Assembly (NCBI RefSeq): GCF_024713945.1
Contig: NC_134683.1
Location: 2,667,501-2,731,500, forward strand
From: Dermatophagoides farinae
Taxonomy: Eukaryota > Arthropoda > Arachnida > Sarcoptiformes > Pyroglyphidae
Length of the DNA: 64,000 nt
Direction: 5' to 3'
Shown here: positions 54,928 to 64,000 of the stretch, piece after piece
How the letters are laid out: every line of letters begins with the position of its first letter
Numbering within the stretch: position 1 is the first letter of the stretch
Program-made: the position numbers and the translations under genes
The notes under the pieces: model-generated
The model's database searches: none
The model's input: the letters and a program-made list of their open reading frames with translations, nothing else
Told to the model about the DNA's origin: nothing

Positions 54928-56011
54928 ATGGTTCCATTATTAAAATTAGGATTAACATTGGTTTCGCTCATCATTGTTGAATTGATCGCTGTCGTTGAAT
55001 CGAATACAACGATGGTATCATTTTTGGCCATAAATTATGGAACGATTATCATTCCAGATGTAAGTGTTGTTGGTAAAACAAAAATTGTCAAAATTTTCAA
55101 TTCTAATTCGGATTGTTATTTAGGAAAAATGTGAACAAATTGTACAAAAAGATATTGAAATTTTAGCAATCATTGTAACAAAGAAAAAAATCTTAATATT
55201 AACCAGTGATTATCATGTATTTGATTTATCGGCAAATTTTTATGATTCAACAACAAATACTGTTAATTTATTTCAAAAATCAACTTTAATGTCTGATAAA
55301 TATCCAAAACTATGGCTTGATTCGAAATTTGATAGCATGAAATCCACATTCAAAGATGTACGTTTTATTATCGATCATAAAAATGATATTTGGCTATGTT
55401 TTTTAACACCATTTTTGGCTCCAAATTCTGGTATCAATTATAATGTTTACAATGGTGAAATTGTGGATGGTTGGCATCAACAAAAACATGATGCAGAAAT
55501 ATTCATTTCAACTGATATTGATTCTTATCAATATGTTGTACGAACAAATGAAGGCATTAAATTCAATATGATAAATACGATATCAAAAAATTCTGATAAT
55601 GATGATTATTATATTAATAAACGATTCTCAACTGTATGTAAATATTTCGACAATGCTGATAGTAAAATTTATTTTAAACAATTTTCACCATATGAAAATT
55701 GTGAAAATAATGGCCATTTTGATGTTGATTGGTCAATAATCAATGGTTTTGTTACCGATGGATTTTTTCATATTGTCACAACAAAAGGTGTATTGATATT
55801 TAAAGAACAAATTTTCCATCGACAATTTACACCATTTCCAGTGAAACAACGATCATTACAGGAATTTTTTCTATGTTCAATTCCTGTTCCAGTTTATCCA
55901 ACGAAATCATTTTTCTGGCTTATTGCCATTTTAATCATCATATTAATGTTGTTGTTTTTTATAATGTTTTTGATTATAATGGACGGAAAATCACTTAAAA
56001 CCACCAAATAA
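54928..56011 (+). CDS. Unrecognised single-pass membrane protein, paralogue A (tail frame-broken)
   Basis: Exons 54928-55059 and 55124-56011, joined in phase 0 across a 64 bp intron; 339 residues as read. A hydrophobic start (LLKLGLTLVSLIIVELIAVV) looks like a signal peptide. A roughly 260-residue extracellular part follows, with cysteines in EKCEQ, WLCFL, TVCKYF, ENCENN and FLCSIP, then a transmembrane helix near residues 306-330 (FFWLIAILIIILMLLFFIMF). Repeating strand-like units of hydrophobic, turn and aromatic residues, such as DVDWSIINGFVTDGFFHI, faintly resemble beta-propeller or hemopexin blades; that is a weak inference. The same layout and several motifs recur in the next gene. The frame stops 11 residues after the helix, but the next frame stays open for 126 codons with tail-like composition, so the true protein is probably about 455 residues. 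Function unknown. Confidence 0.75.
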
Positions 56012-56360
56012 ACATCGACATCATGAGAGAATATCATCATCATGCAAACAAAAACCATCATCATCGAAAAGAATTTCTAAATTTTCAAAAGAATCACAAC
56101 AACAACAACAAAAACAAGATCTGCCAATAAGTTCAGCATTTTCAAGTAGTTGTCCAAGCAAAAATGATTCCATTCAATCATTTCGAATGGATTCGAAAAA
56201 TTTGAAAAAAATTGAAACAATTTCTAGCCGATATTTGCCAACAAATCAAATTACATCGAAGCAACAACAACAACAATCATCATCATTTAAAATTCCATCA
56301 TCATTCATAATTATGTATCCAAAACCAAAAAAAAAACAACAACAACACAGTAGCCTATAG
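55980..56360 (+). other. Probable continuation of paralogue A: cytoplasmic tail in the +1 frame
   Basis: From 55980 a frame offset by one base from the upstream exon stays open to a stop at 56358-56360. It encodes a Lys/Ser/Gln-rich segment that starts HLKPPNKHRHHER and includes KNDSIQSFRMDSKNLKKIE. Paralogue B has a tail of the same kind directly after its helix (NQRRHHRQKSRE, then MDKNSSIIQKSAKFSS). No GT/AG pair can bridge the frames. One extra base, for instance in the A-run at 55987-55990, would explain the break. It could be an assembly error, a real allele, or decay of the tail. Confidence 0.6.
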
Positions 56361-56422
56361 AAAAATATCGAAATCGAGAATCTAATTAATTATTCATTAA
56401 ATTAAATTATAAAAATTTGTCC

Positions 56423-56428
56423 AATAAA
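56423..56428 (+). terminator. AATAAA polyadenylation signal for paralogue A
   Basis: AATAAA 63 bp after the extended stop at 56360 but about 410 bp after the in-frame stop at 56011, and only about 40 bp before the next start codon. The position favours the longer reading of paralogue A. Confidence 0.45.
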
Positions 56429-56466
56429 AAATCCAACACGACCAAATATTGGTGATTATATCGAAA

Positions 56467-57735
56467 ATGTTTTTATTAAGCGTTTCAAATCAATTCATCA
56501 CAATGATAATGTTGGCTATGATCATCATCATCATCACCATTGCCATCGATTCAACAACATGCACTGTACATGATTTAATTTGTGAATCGATTAAAAATAC
56601 CAGTGATCATGATGATACATTTGACATATTGAATGTTGGTGTTACTAGAGAGAAAATTATTTTGGTAACAAAAAAATGGTTTGTCTACGAAATGGACATT
56701 AATTCAATGAAAGATGGTAAATTATATCTGAATGTATTGCCTACACCGGCATCGGCTAAATTTCCATACCTATGGAGTTATAAAAGATTTCAAGATATCA
56801 AAGATAAAATTACCGATGTACAAATATTTATGGATGATGAAGGCGATTGGTTATGTTTGGTGCCAATATTTGATTATGGAATCGGTTATCATATTGATAC
56901 AAATGAAATAATTGTCATTACTTGGTTTATGAGAAATAATAGCATTGAAAATGAACGATCAATTGGAACAATGGAATCATATCGTAATTATATATTTCGT
57001 TATATTAGATTTGATATTACAGCTAAAGCAATACAGATTAATAAGGATTCAATCAACGGTACTATTGGTGTTCGAAATACAAAAAGAATTCATATTGTAA
57101 ATTTATGGACTTATATTTGTTTAACATCGGATAATAAAATCGTTATACAATATGGTTTTTGTCAAAATTATGGCCTACAAACAGTTGATTGGGATATACA
57201 GGGTGGTTTTGTTGTCAATGAACAATTTTATTTACTCGGAAAAGATAATGTTTATTCATTTTCTGAACAAGCATATTTGAAACCGAATCAATCATTTGCT
57301 TATAGTAAACAAGATTATCGATCATTTATTTATTGTTATGGTGAAATTGATTCATTACCATTTAATAGAATTGTTCGTATTATATTCATCATTATAATAT
57401 TGTTGTTGATAATATTGGTTATTTTATTATTCATAAATATAAATCAACGTCGCCATCATCGACAAAAATCTAGAGAAATTCTTAAAGTAAAAGTAGCAAA
57501 GAAACCACCACCACCACCACCACCTTCACCATCAAAAGCAGTTAAGCAAACAAAACAACAACAGATTAAAAGTAAAATATCAATGGACAAAAATTCTAGC
57601 ATAATTCAAAAAAGTGCAAAATTCAGTTCTATAGGCACTATGCGATCGGAAATTGGTAAAATACCTGTGCCAGTAATATCTCGCCAATCAAGTAGTATGG
57701 AAAAAAGTGCAATACAAAAGTCAAAATTTTTTTAA
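56467..57735 (+). CDS. Unrecognised single-pass membrane protein, paralogue B
   Basis: Single exon, 422 residues from the ATG at 56467. An N-terminal hydrophobic stretch (ITMIMLAMIIIIITIAI) is a likely signal peptide. The extracellular part is about 280 residues and shares with paralogue A: a KFPYLW / KYPKLW motif, a DVQIFMDDEGDWLCLVP / DVRFIIDHKNDIWLCFLTP block, and a VDWDIQGGFV / VDWSIINGFV block followed by an F-x-E-Q segment. A transmembrane helix lies near residues 301-323, then a basic tail of about 100 residues with a proline run (PPPPPPPSPSK) that could bind SH3 or profilin-type domains. NGT and NQS sites suggest N-glycosylation. B has no counterpart of A's intron. I recognise no named family; it may be lineage-specific. 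Its start lies about 107 bp after A's likely stop, so the two look like a tandem duplication. Confidence 0.85.
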   Translation: MFLLSVSNQFITMIMLAMIIIIITIAIDSTTCTVHDLICESIKNTSDHDDTFDILNVGVTREKIILVTKKWFVYEMDINSMKDGKLYLNVLPTPASAKFPYLWSYKRFQDIKDKITDVQIFMDDEGDWLCLVPIFDYGIGYHIDTNEIIVITWFMRNNSIENERSIGTMESYRNYIFRYIRFDITAKAIQINKDSINGTIGVRNTKRIHIVNLWTYICLTSDNKIVIQYGFCQNYGLQTVDWDIQGGFVVNEQFYLLGKDNVYSFSEQAYLKPNQSFAYSKQDYRSFIYCYGEIDSLPFNRIVRIIFIIIILLLIILVILLFININQRRHHRQKSREILKVKVAKKPPPPPPPSPSKAVKQTKQQQIKSKISMDKNSSIIQKSAKFSSIGTMRSEIGKIPVPVISRQSSSMEKSAIQKSKFF

Positions 57736-60700
57736 TATGAAAAAAAAACAATTTTTTCTATTTTCAAATGATACAATAACCTATTATTTTCAATTTGTTG
57801 TTCATTTGAATGATGTGTGTGTGTGTATGTGTGATTATATAATAAAAATGATGATGATGATTCAATGAAACAAAACAACAAAAAAAATGAACGATACATT
57901 TATTTATTTTCCTGTTTTTTTTTGGCATTGGTGGTTCGATCATTCCCCAAAACCCCCAAGATCAAGACACAATTTATCACAATTTACAAAAATTCTGATT
58001 GCTGACATTTTTGTATTTTGGGGCCACAGGCTAAGGCAATAATGGCCCGTTGGGACACACAACCGTTTTTTTTTTTGGTTTATTATTATGAGAGCTGTTT
58101 GTTTTTTTTCACTGACATTTCTAATTGCACATATATTGCATATATATAATACATATCGGAATGATTATTTCATAAAAATAACGTATCACACCACACACAC
58201 ACACACACAATTCTTGATTCAATTCAATATATTGATAATGGAAAAAATTGACCAAAAAACAAAACAAAAAAAAAACAGAAAAAAAGAACGAAAAATAAAT
58301 TATCATCCAATCAAGTTAAATCAAATTGGCATACGCTCTGTAGAGGGGATAATGGTGATGATGATGATGATGATGCTATATATTCATGATGGCCAAGTTA
58401 GTAGTTGGTCCCGTTTTCGAATTAAGTTCTTATTTTCGAATCGAATTTCATTCAATAGTCAGTTATCGAGAGAGAGAGAGAGGGAGAGAGATAAAAAACC
58501 TGCGCACATTCAATGAAAAAAAAAAATGAAAAATTCTCAAGGGAAATTCAATATCAAGCATCATGAAATATTCGTTAAACGAAACGTCATCATCATTTAA
58601 TTTGAACAACGACCAACCAACCAACCAAAAAAAAAAAATTGTGCTTATCATTTTCATCGCATTTATATTTGGTGACGAATCTCACGGTGTTATATTAAAA
58701 AAAGAATGGCCCAAAAAGAAAAAAAAATTTATCAAACTAATTTAATCTCATTGGATCGTAGCCGCGATTAGTGAAAAAGTGATTGAAGAATATTTATAAT
58801 TCAATTATATACATCGAACGATGATCATCGATATACAATTAATGTTTATTTTCTTTCGATTCATAAATTTGAAATTTTATTCATGTTTCAACGATTTTGT
58901 TTCTGATGTTCAAATAAAATAGTCATCATGAAAAAAAAACCGGAAGTCCCAGAAGAAGAAAAAGAACCAAAAAAGAAAAGAAAAATAACAAATGAGAGTA
59001 TAATCAAAGTAATAACTGCATTTACTTTTATCTGTAATCAAATTTTTAAATTTTATTTTGGGTAACAACAAAAAAAAAATGAAATTTATTGAATCACATC
59101 CAACTGATGATGATGATGATGATGGTTGAAGATTCTCTTGGTTTAACGACAAAAAATTGTGTGGCTGATTTAATATTCTCTATTCGTTCATTCATTTATT
59201 TGATTCTATTATTTCATATGACACATTGTCTCAACAACAACAACAACAATGATGATGATGATTGTGTGTGTGTGCCCAAACACACACACAAATATAATTC
59301 CAATTGTTCCGAAATTCTAAATTCAATTCATTTATTTCGACTTTTTGGAATTCATTGAAAGAGAATTTTTTTTTCTTCTTCATTTTCGATTCTGAACTTT
59401 CGCGAACATTTTCATTATACAAGCCAGCCTATAGAGAAAATTGGTTTTCCTTTTTGATTCTGTGTGTGTGTGTGTGGATGTGTGCCGTACCAACAACTAA
59501 ACATTCATTTATTTATTTATTCATTTAATTCCATATATTCTTCTGTTTCAGTCAGACGAGAGAGAGAAAGTATATCGTAAATTCAATTTATAACTTGTCA
59601 AATTATAAGCCTTAGAGTAAATAAATAATTAGATCATTTGACGAATTTTTTATTCGTTTTTTTTCGTTGCATTTCATCATTATGTGGCCATTTTATCATG
59701 CATCAATTTTCATTGTATAATTTGGTAAGTCATAAACACTAAAAAAAAATCAAATTTCAACACTCAAAATTCAATTGGAAATTGTTTTTAGCCAATTTTT
59801 TTGTGCGGTTATAGTGACCAAAAAAAAAGAGATGAAAATGCATCACTATCAAGACTGCAAAGAATTGAAATTGTCATTGTGACACAATCTACAAAATGTA
59901 TAATTCTTCATTCATTCACCATTTATTCTGTTGTTTGAAACATTGATGGATTTCGTACCGGCAAATTTTTCTCCATTTTCGTTTATATATAATATATATT
60001 GTCACACACATATATTATCAATGAATGATTTTTTTTTTCGTTGTTGTTGCCTCCGCCTTATATTTGATTTTGGTTTCAATTTAGTTCATCCATTTCAATA
60101 CGCATATCACAAATTATGCCAACCCTAGAAAGAAAAAAAAAATTTCATTTTCATTCACTATGAAACTAGACATTTGAAACAAATCAATATTGGCTCCACC
60201 CATCGGCTATAGCCACTATCAATTGCTCTAGTATATTTTTCTTCTTCTATATATGCTTATACAACTCAAATACACACACACACACACAATGAAGAATATT
60301 CTATACGATTTTTTTTTTTAAATATGCCTATACGCATCACAGACGACAAAGAATTCAAGATGATGTGACAGAAACAAACCAAACAAACAAAAAGGCGCGA
60401 CGATGACAATGAACTATTATCAGATATCAGAGAAAATAAAAAATTTCGGTGTTATCATCATCATCATGATTATTATTATATAAAATATAAAATGAATCGT
60501 TACCAAACTATTTGGCCATAATAATTCTCGATTCTGCGGTCGTCATCATCATCATCATTGTTTGTCAATTGTTCATTGGATGATTCAATTTTTTTTTCTC
60601 TGATTCATTTTGTCTGTTTCTTCTCATCAATTCAATCGTTCAAGTTATTCATTTATCGCAACTGTTCTTATGATTAGTGCAATATATATATAATTAATTA

Positions 60701-61067
60701 TTATTTCCAATTTGTTGTTATTGCAAATAGGTATGTATGTGAAATTTATCATGAAAAAGATGATTTTTTTGTGTGTGTAGAATTTTTTTTTTTCATTTCA
60801 GAATCAGAATCAGAATTCAATCGGAATTGAAATAGCCATTAGAAGGATATTTGATTGATTTGAATTTTTCTGATTTTTTTTGTTGTTGACCAATTTTATA
60901 TTTCAATAAATTTCCGGTTATAGGAAATACATTTGTCTATATGAGCAATTAGGAAATGTCAGAAATTTTTTTTTTTTGGATTTTTATTTTCAAATATAGA
61001 TAGATTTTGTTAAAATCATCAAATAGGAAATGTAATCTGTCATTGTCTGATCCATCATTAGAGAAGC
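57736..61067. other. Intergenic region upstream of DRGX, no gene seen
   Basis: Repeat-rich AT DNA with (CA)n, (GA)n, (CAT)n and poly-A/T tracts. An open frame at 58088-58516 begins with a signal-peptide-like stretch but dissolves into repeat-encoded residues and is not called. A TCAGT-type initiator within TTTCAGTCAGACGAGAG near 59550 could mark a distant DRGX 5' exon, but this is a guess. Confidence 0.65.
57841..57846 (+). terminator. AATAAA polyadenylation signal for paralogue B
   Basis: AATAAA about 105 bp after the stop codon, within the usual 3' UTR length for this compact cluster. Confidence 0.5.
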
Positions 61068-63216
61068 ATGTTTTGTTATCATTGTCCACCGACACTTACT
61101 ACGACTGGTTCAACAGGAACTGCTACGGCTGTATCAACTGGACCAACACATACACATCATCATCATCAACATCATAATCATCACCAACAACAACAACAAC
61201 AACAACATTCATCAACAATCACAACAACATCATCTGTTTCAGCGGCGGCAGCAGCAGCTGCGGCAGCTGCGGCAGCCGCTGCTGCTGCAATGTCAAATAC
61301 AAGCCTTTCAACATTATCGACACTTTATTCGGCTGCTGGTGCCACAACATCACAATGTAAGTAAACAATAATTCAAAATGGGAAAGAATGGTAATAATTA
61401 AATTTTGTAACAAAAAAAAAATCGTTTCATCATCAAAAAATGAATTAACGGGAATTTTCCTGTCTTAATGCTATTAAACGGGTAGTGAAAAAAAAAATTT
61501 AATTGAAACTTCAATGAATCCATCAGCTCATCATCATCATCATCTAGGACAGCAAAATCTTTTGATGATGACAATGAAAATATGAACATATCAGGTTACT
61601 ATAGTTTGCAACAACAACAACAACAAAAAAAATTTCTCAAATCAAGTGCAAAGTTTATAACAATAGTTTTTGTTCAACAAACAAACAAATCAAAAACAAG
61701 AAATTTAAGATGCTTAAAAACAAATTGATGATAACAGAAATGATGCTGATTGCATCATGTTTTCCGAAATGAATGATTTTTTTTTTGAAATTTGATCCAC
61801 TTGATGATTGTGCATTCTTTGATTCTTATTATTATTATGAGATGGAAAAAAAGCAGCAGAGAATGGAAAAAATTTAATTTAATTTAATTTTTTCTCTTCA
61901 TTCTTTCCATTGAATAATAATAAAAAAAAATATTCCACATTGCCATCATGATGATGTTGATGATGATGTTGGTTTTTATTTTTTATTTATTTATTTATCG
62001 ATTTTCGTCATGATCATCATTTTTTTGCAGATTCATCATTCAACTCGGTATATGGTTCCAATGGTGATGGACCGGATGAAGCATTTATTCGTCGAAAACA
62101 GCGAAGAAATCGTACAACATTCAGTGTACAACAATTGGAAGAACTTGAAAAAGCTTTCGCACAAACACATTATCCAGATGTGTTTACCAGAGAAGGTTTG
62201 ATGATGATGATGATGATAATGACAATATTCAGGATTCTGGTCAGGATTTTTAATTCTTTTTTTTTCTTTTTCTTTTTGTTTTGTTGCTTCACATAATAGA
62301 TTTGGCAATGAAAATTAATCTGACCGAAGCAAGAGTACAGGTTTGGTTCCAGAATCGGCGAGCAAAATGGCGTAAATCAGAACGACTTCGAAAAGAACGT
62401 GAAACAAATGGCAATCATGATGATGATCATCTACTTGATATGGGATCACAATCACCAACCATCAATATAGATGTAGCATCAGCTGAAATGACATCAACAC
62501 CTAGTACAAGTCCAGATCCAATTGATTTAAAAGATCATGATCGATTATTAATAGCCGATGATCATCATCATTTATTGATAAGAAATAAAATTAAATCCAA
62601 TAATGAAAATCATCATACCACAAATAATAATGATACATTACCAATCAAACATAAACAATCAAATTTTCCGATAAGTTCATTGATTGCAAATACTAATAAT
62701 AATCGTACTAATAGTAATAGTAGTAGTAGTGGTATAAATGATTTTGGTCCATCATCATTCATTTCATCGATTAAACATCCATTCTATCAAGGTGGTGGTG
62801 GTGGTGGTGGTGGTGGTGTTCATTCATTATTTGATCGAAGTCCATTTTTTCGTGAAATTTCAATGTCTCCACATTTTTCAGTTCCAACATTTAATTCAAT
62901 TCAAAGTTCATTATTTGCTAGTGCTTTTAATGCTACTGCCAATGAAAAGTAAGCAAAACTATATATAGATTCTTAAGTTTTTTTGTTATTTTATTCTTTT
63001 TTTTTTCATTTTTAGGCCTGGATTTAGTCCATCAAATTTGGACAATATGTTGAATGCTGCAGCTATGGCAGCTGTAACTGGACATCATAATTCTGCTTGT
63101 TCAAGATTTTCGGCCACTATACCACCATTGTTCATGACCACAACAACAACGGCATCACCACTATCATCAGCACATACGCCCACCACCAACAACAATAATG
63201 GTCAATCATCTACACT

Positions 63217-63254
<38 letters not shown>

Positions 63255-63553
63255 TATCTTTTTCACCAAATAATCATCATCTCAATCATCATTTAAATCA
63301 TCATCCATTTTCATCACAATCATCATTTTCTACAAAACAATTATCACCAACAATTATGAATAATAATATTTTACGTTCATCAATAGATCAACAACAACAA
63401 CAACAACTTTATAAACGGACATTATCATACCAAAATGGTGATAATAAATCGATAACAAATCAAGATTCAATTTCACCACCACCCCCACCACCACCAGCAC
63501 CAGCAATAAATGTTACGATTACTGCTGATGCAACAAATTCCAATAAAAAATGA
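61068..63553 (+). CDS. Drgx: DRGX (DRG11/Prrxl1) paired-class homeobox transcription factor
   Basis: Exons 61068-61356, 62031-62195, 62300-62948 and 63016-63553, all in phase; 546 residues. The start [10 protein letters not shown] matches the diagnostic vertebrate DRGX start MFYFHCPPQL, so the start codon is well supported. The homeodomain (about residues 115-175) reads [49 protein letters not shown]: paired class with Gln at homeodomain position 50. An intron splits homeodomain codon 33. The N-terminal linker has His and Gln runs and 16 alanines; the C-terminal two-thirds is Ser/Asn/His-rich with Gly and Pro runs. In vertebrates DRGX specifies nociceptive sensory neurons, and arthropod homologues are neural. 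The OAR motif found near the C-terminus of human DRGX is not visible. The protein is about twice the human length (roughly 260 residues), because of low-complexity insertions. Confidence 0.95.
61242..61289 (+). repeat. Polyalanine tract (16 Ala) in DRGX encoded by mixed codons
   Basis: Sixteen alanine codons in a row use GCG, GCA, GCT and GCC, unlike the nearly pure CAA and CAT homorepeats beside it. This argues for retention of the peptide rather than simple slippage. Confidence 0.85.
61357..62030 (+). other. DRGX intron 1
   Basis: A 674 bp intron with donor GTAAGT and acceptor TTTTTTGCAG. It is AT-rich with short CAA, CAT and poly-A/T tracts; nothing else is seen. Confidence 0.8.
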
Positions 63554-63754
63554 TAAATTCAATTGATCAATTCAAATGTATTATAGATTTTAGTATTAAT
63601 GAAAATATTGAAAAAAAACTATGCAAAATAGAAAATTTTCTGTTGTTTTCCAATTATGAATTTCCTTTTTTCCATCTAACTGTAAATGATAATTTTATCA
63701 CTATAATTTTAAACAAGATTTTCTCTCCTTTTTTTTCCATTCAATTCGATACTC

Positions 63755-63760
63755 AATAAA
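63755..63760 (+). terminator. AATAAA polyadenylation signal for DRGX
   Basis: AATAAA about 200 bp after the stop codon. Confidence 0.5.
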
Positions 63761-64000
63761 TCACCGTCATCATCATTATTGTAATGAAGGCTGGCCAGAA
63801 ACAAAAATTTGATATTTATGTTGTTGATAATTTCCAACAATATATAATAATAATAATAATTAATGACGATGATTCTGATGACTATAGTGCATTCGGAATC
63901 GACAGAATCATCGTCAACAACAACAACAACAACAAAATGAAATGAAGTATTCCTAAAAAAAAATAAAAATAACAATGGTAATTAATTTTAATGAATGAAT
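63761..64000. other. Right-edge non-coding sequence
   Basis: AT-rich DNA with short (ATA)n and (CAA)n tracts, presumably DRGX 3' flank. No feature seen. Confidence 0.6.

Noticed and set aside
58088-58516. 142-codon frame starting with a signal-peptide-like segment
   Set aside because: After about 20 residues it runs through CA, poly-A, ATG and GA repeats; no similarity to the neighbouring membrane paralogues.
1-64000. tRNA, rRNA, CRISPR arrays, transposase or reverse transcriptase genes
   Set aside because: I looked for B-box-like GGTTCGA words, spaced direct repeats and DDE/RT-type peptides. The only hits (for example near 57930 and 48255) lack partner elements, and all arrays are simple microsatellites.

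Overview
The window is eukaryotic nuclear DNA. It is AT-rich, packed with microsatellites (CA, GA, CAT/ATG, CAA/TTG, poly-A/T), and carries spliced genes whose introns are mostly 55-140 bp. The gene content (a ZMIZ/tonalli homologue, an RFX1-3-type factor, METTL14, GPATCH4, a DRGX homeobox gene) and the short introns fit an arthropod. The base composition and trinucleotide repeats suggest an acariform (astigmatan) mite. The phylum-level placement is reasonably safe; the mite placement is inference.

Layout. Positions 1 to about 34,100 hold no gene I can support: simple repeats, one diverged 0.6 kb tandem duplication, one AT-rich foldback and a few GC-containing motifs. A ZMIZ1/tonalli-like transcriptional co-regulator runs on the + strand at 34,144-41,424 (ten coding exons). 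It converges on an RFX transcription factor on the - strand at 46,979-42,835 (twelve coding exons, all phases consistent). The 5 kb upstream of RFX looks non-coding and is probably its 5' UTR, introns and promoter. At 52.4-54.7 kb, single-exon GPATCH4 (-) and three-exon METTL14 (+) sit head to head across a 291 bp shared promoter containing a CCAAT box and a CACGTG E-box. Two tandem paralogues of an unrecognised single-pass membrane protein family follow directly (54,928-56,360 and 56,467-57,735). A repeat-rich gap leads to a DRGX paired-class homeobox gene at 61,068-63,553.

How the genes relate. This is a mix of developmental or sensory regulators (DRGX, RFX, ZMIZ) and a compact housekeeping cluster (GPATCH4, an RNA helicase activator; METTL14, a subunit of the m6A writer). 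I see no operon-like functional unit beyond the divergent GPATCH4/METTL14 pair and the tandem membrane-protein duplication.

The most noteworthy points are: the tandem membrane-protein family; METTL14 with DPPL in place of the usual EPPL and without an RGG tail; and two coding breaks, in ZMIZ exon 2 and in the tail of the first membrane gene, each of which would be repaired by removing a single base near an A-run, which hints at consensus errors. All exon models were read by eye from splice signals and homology and were not checked with transcripts.
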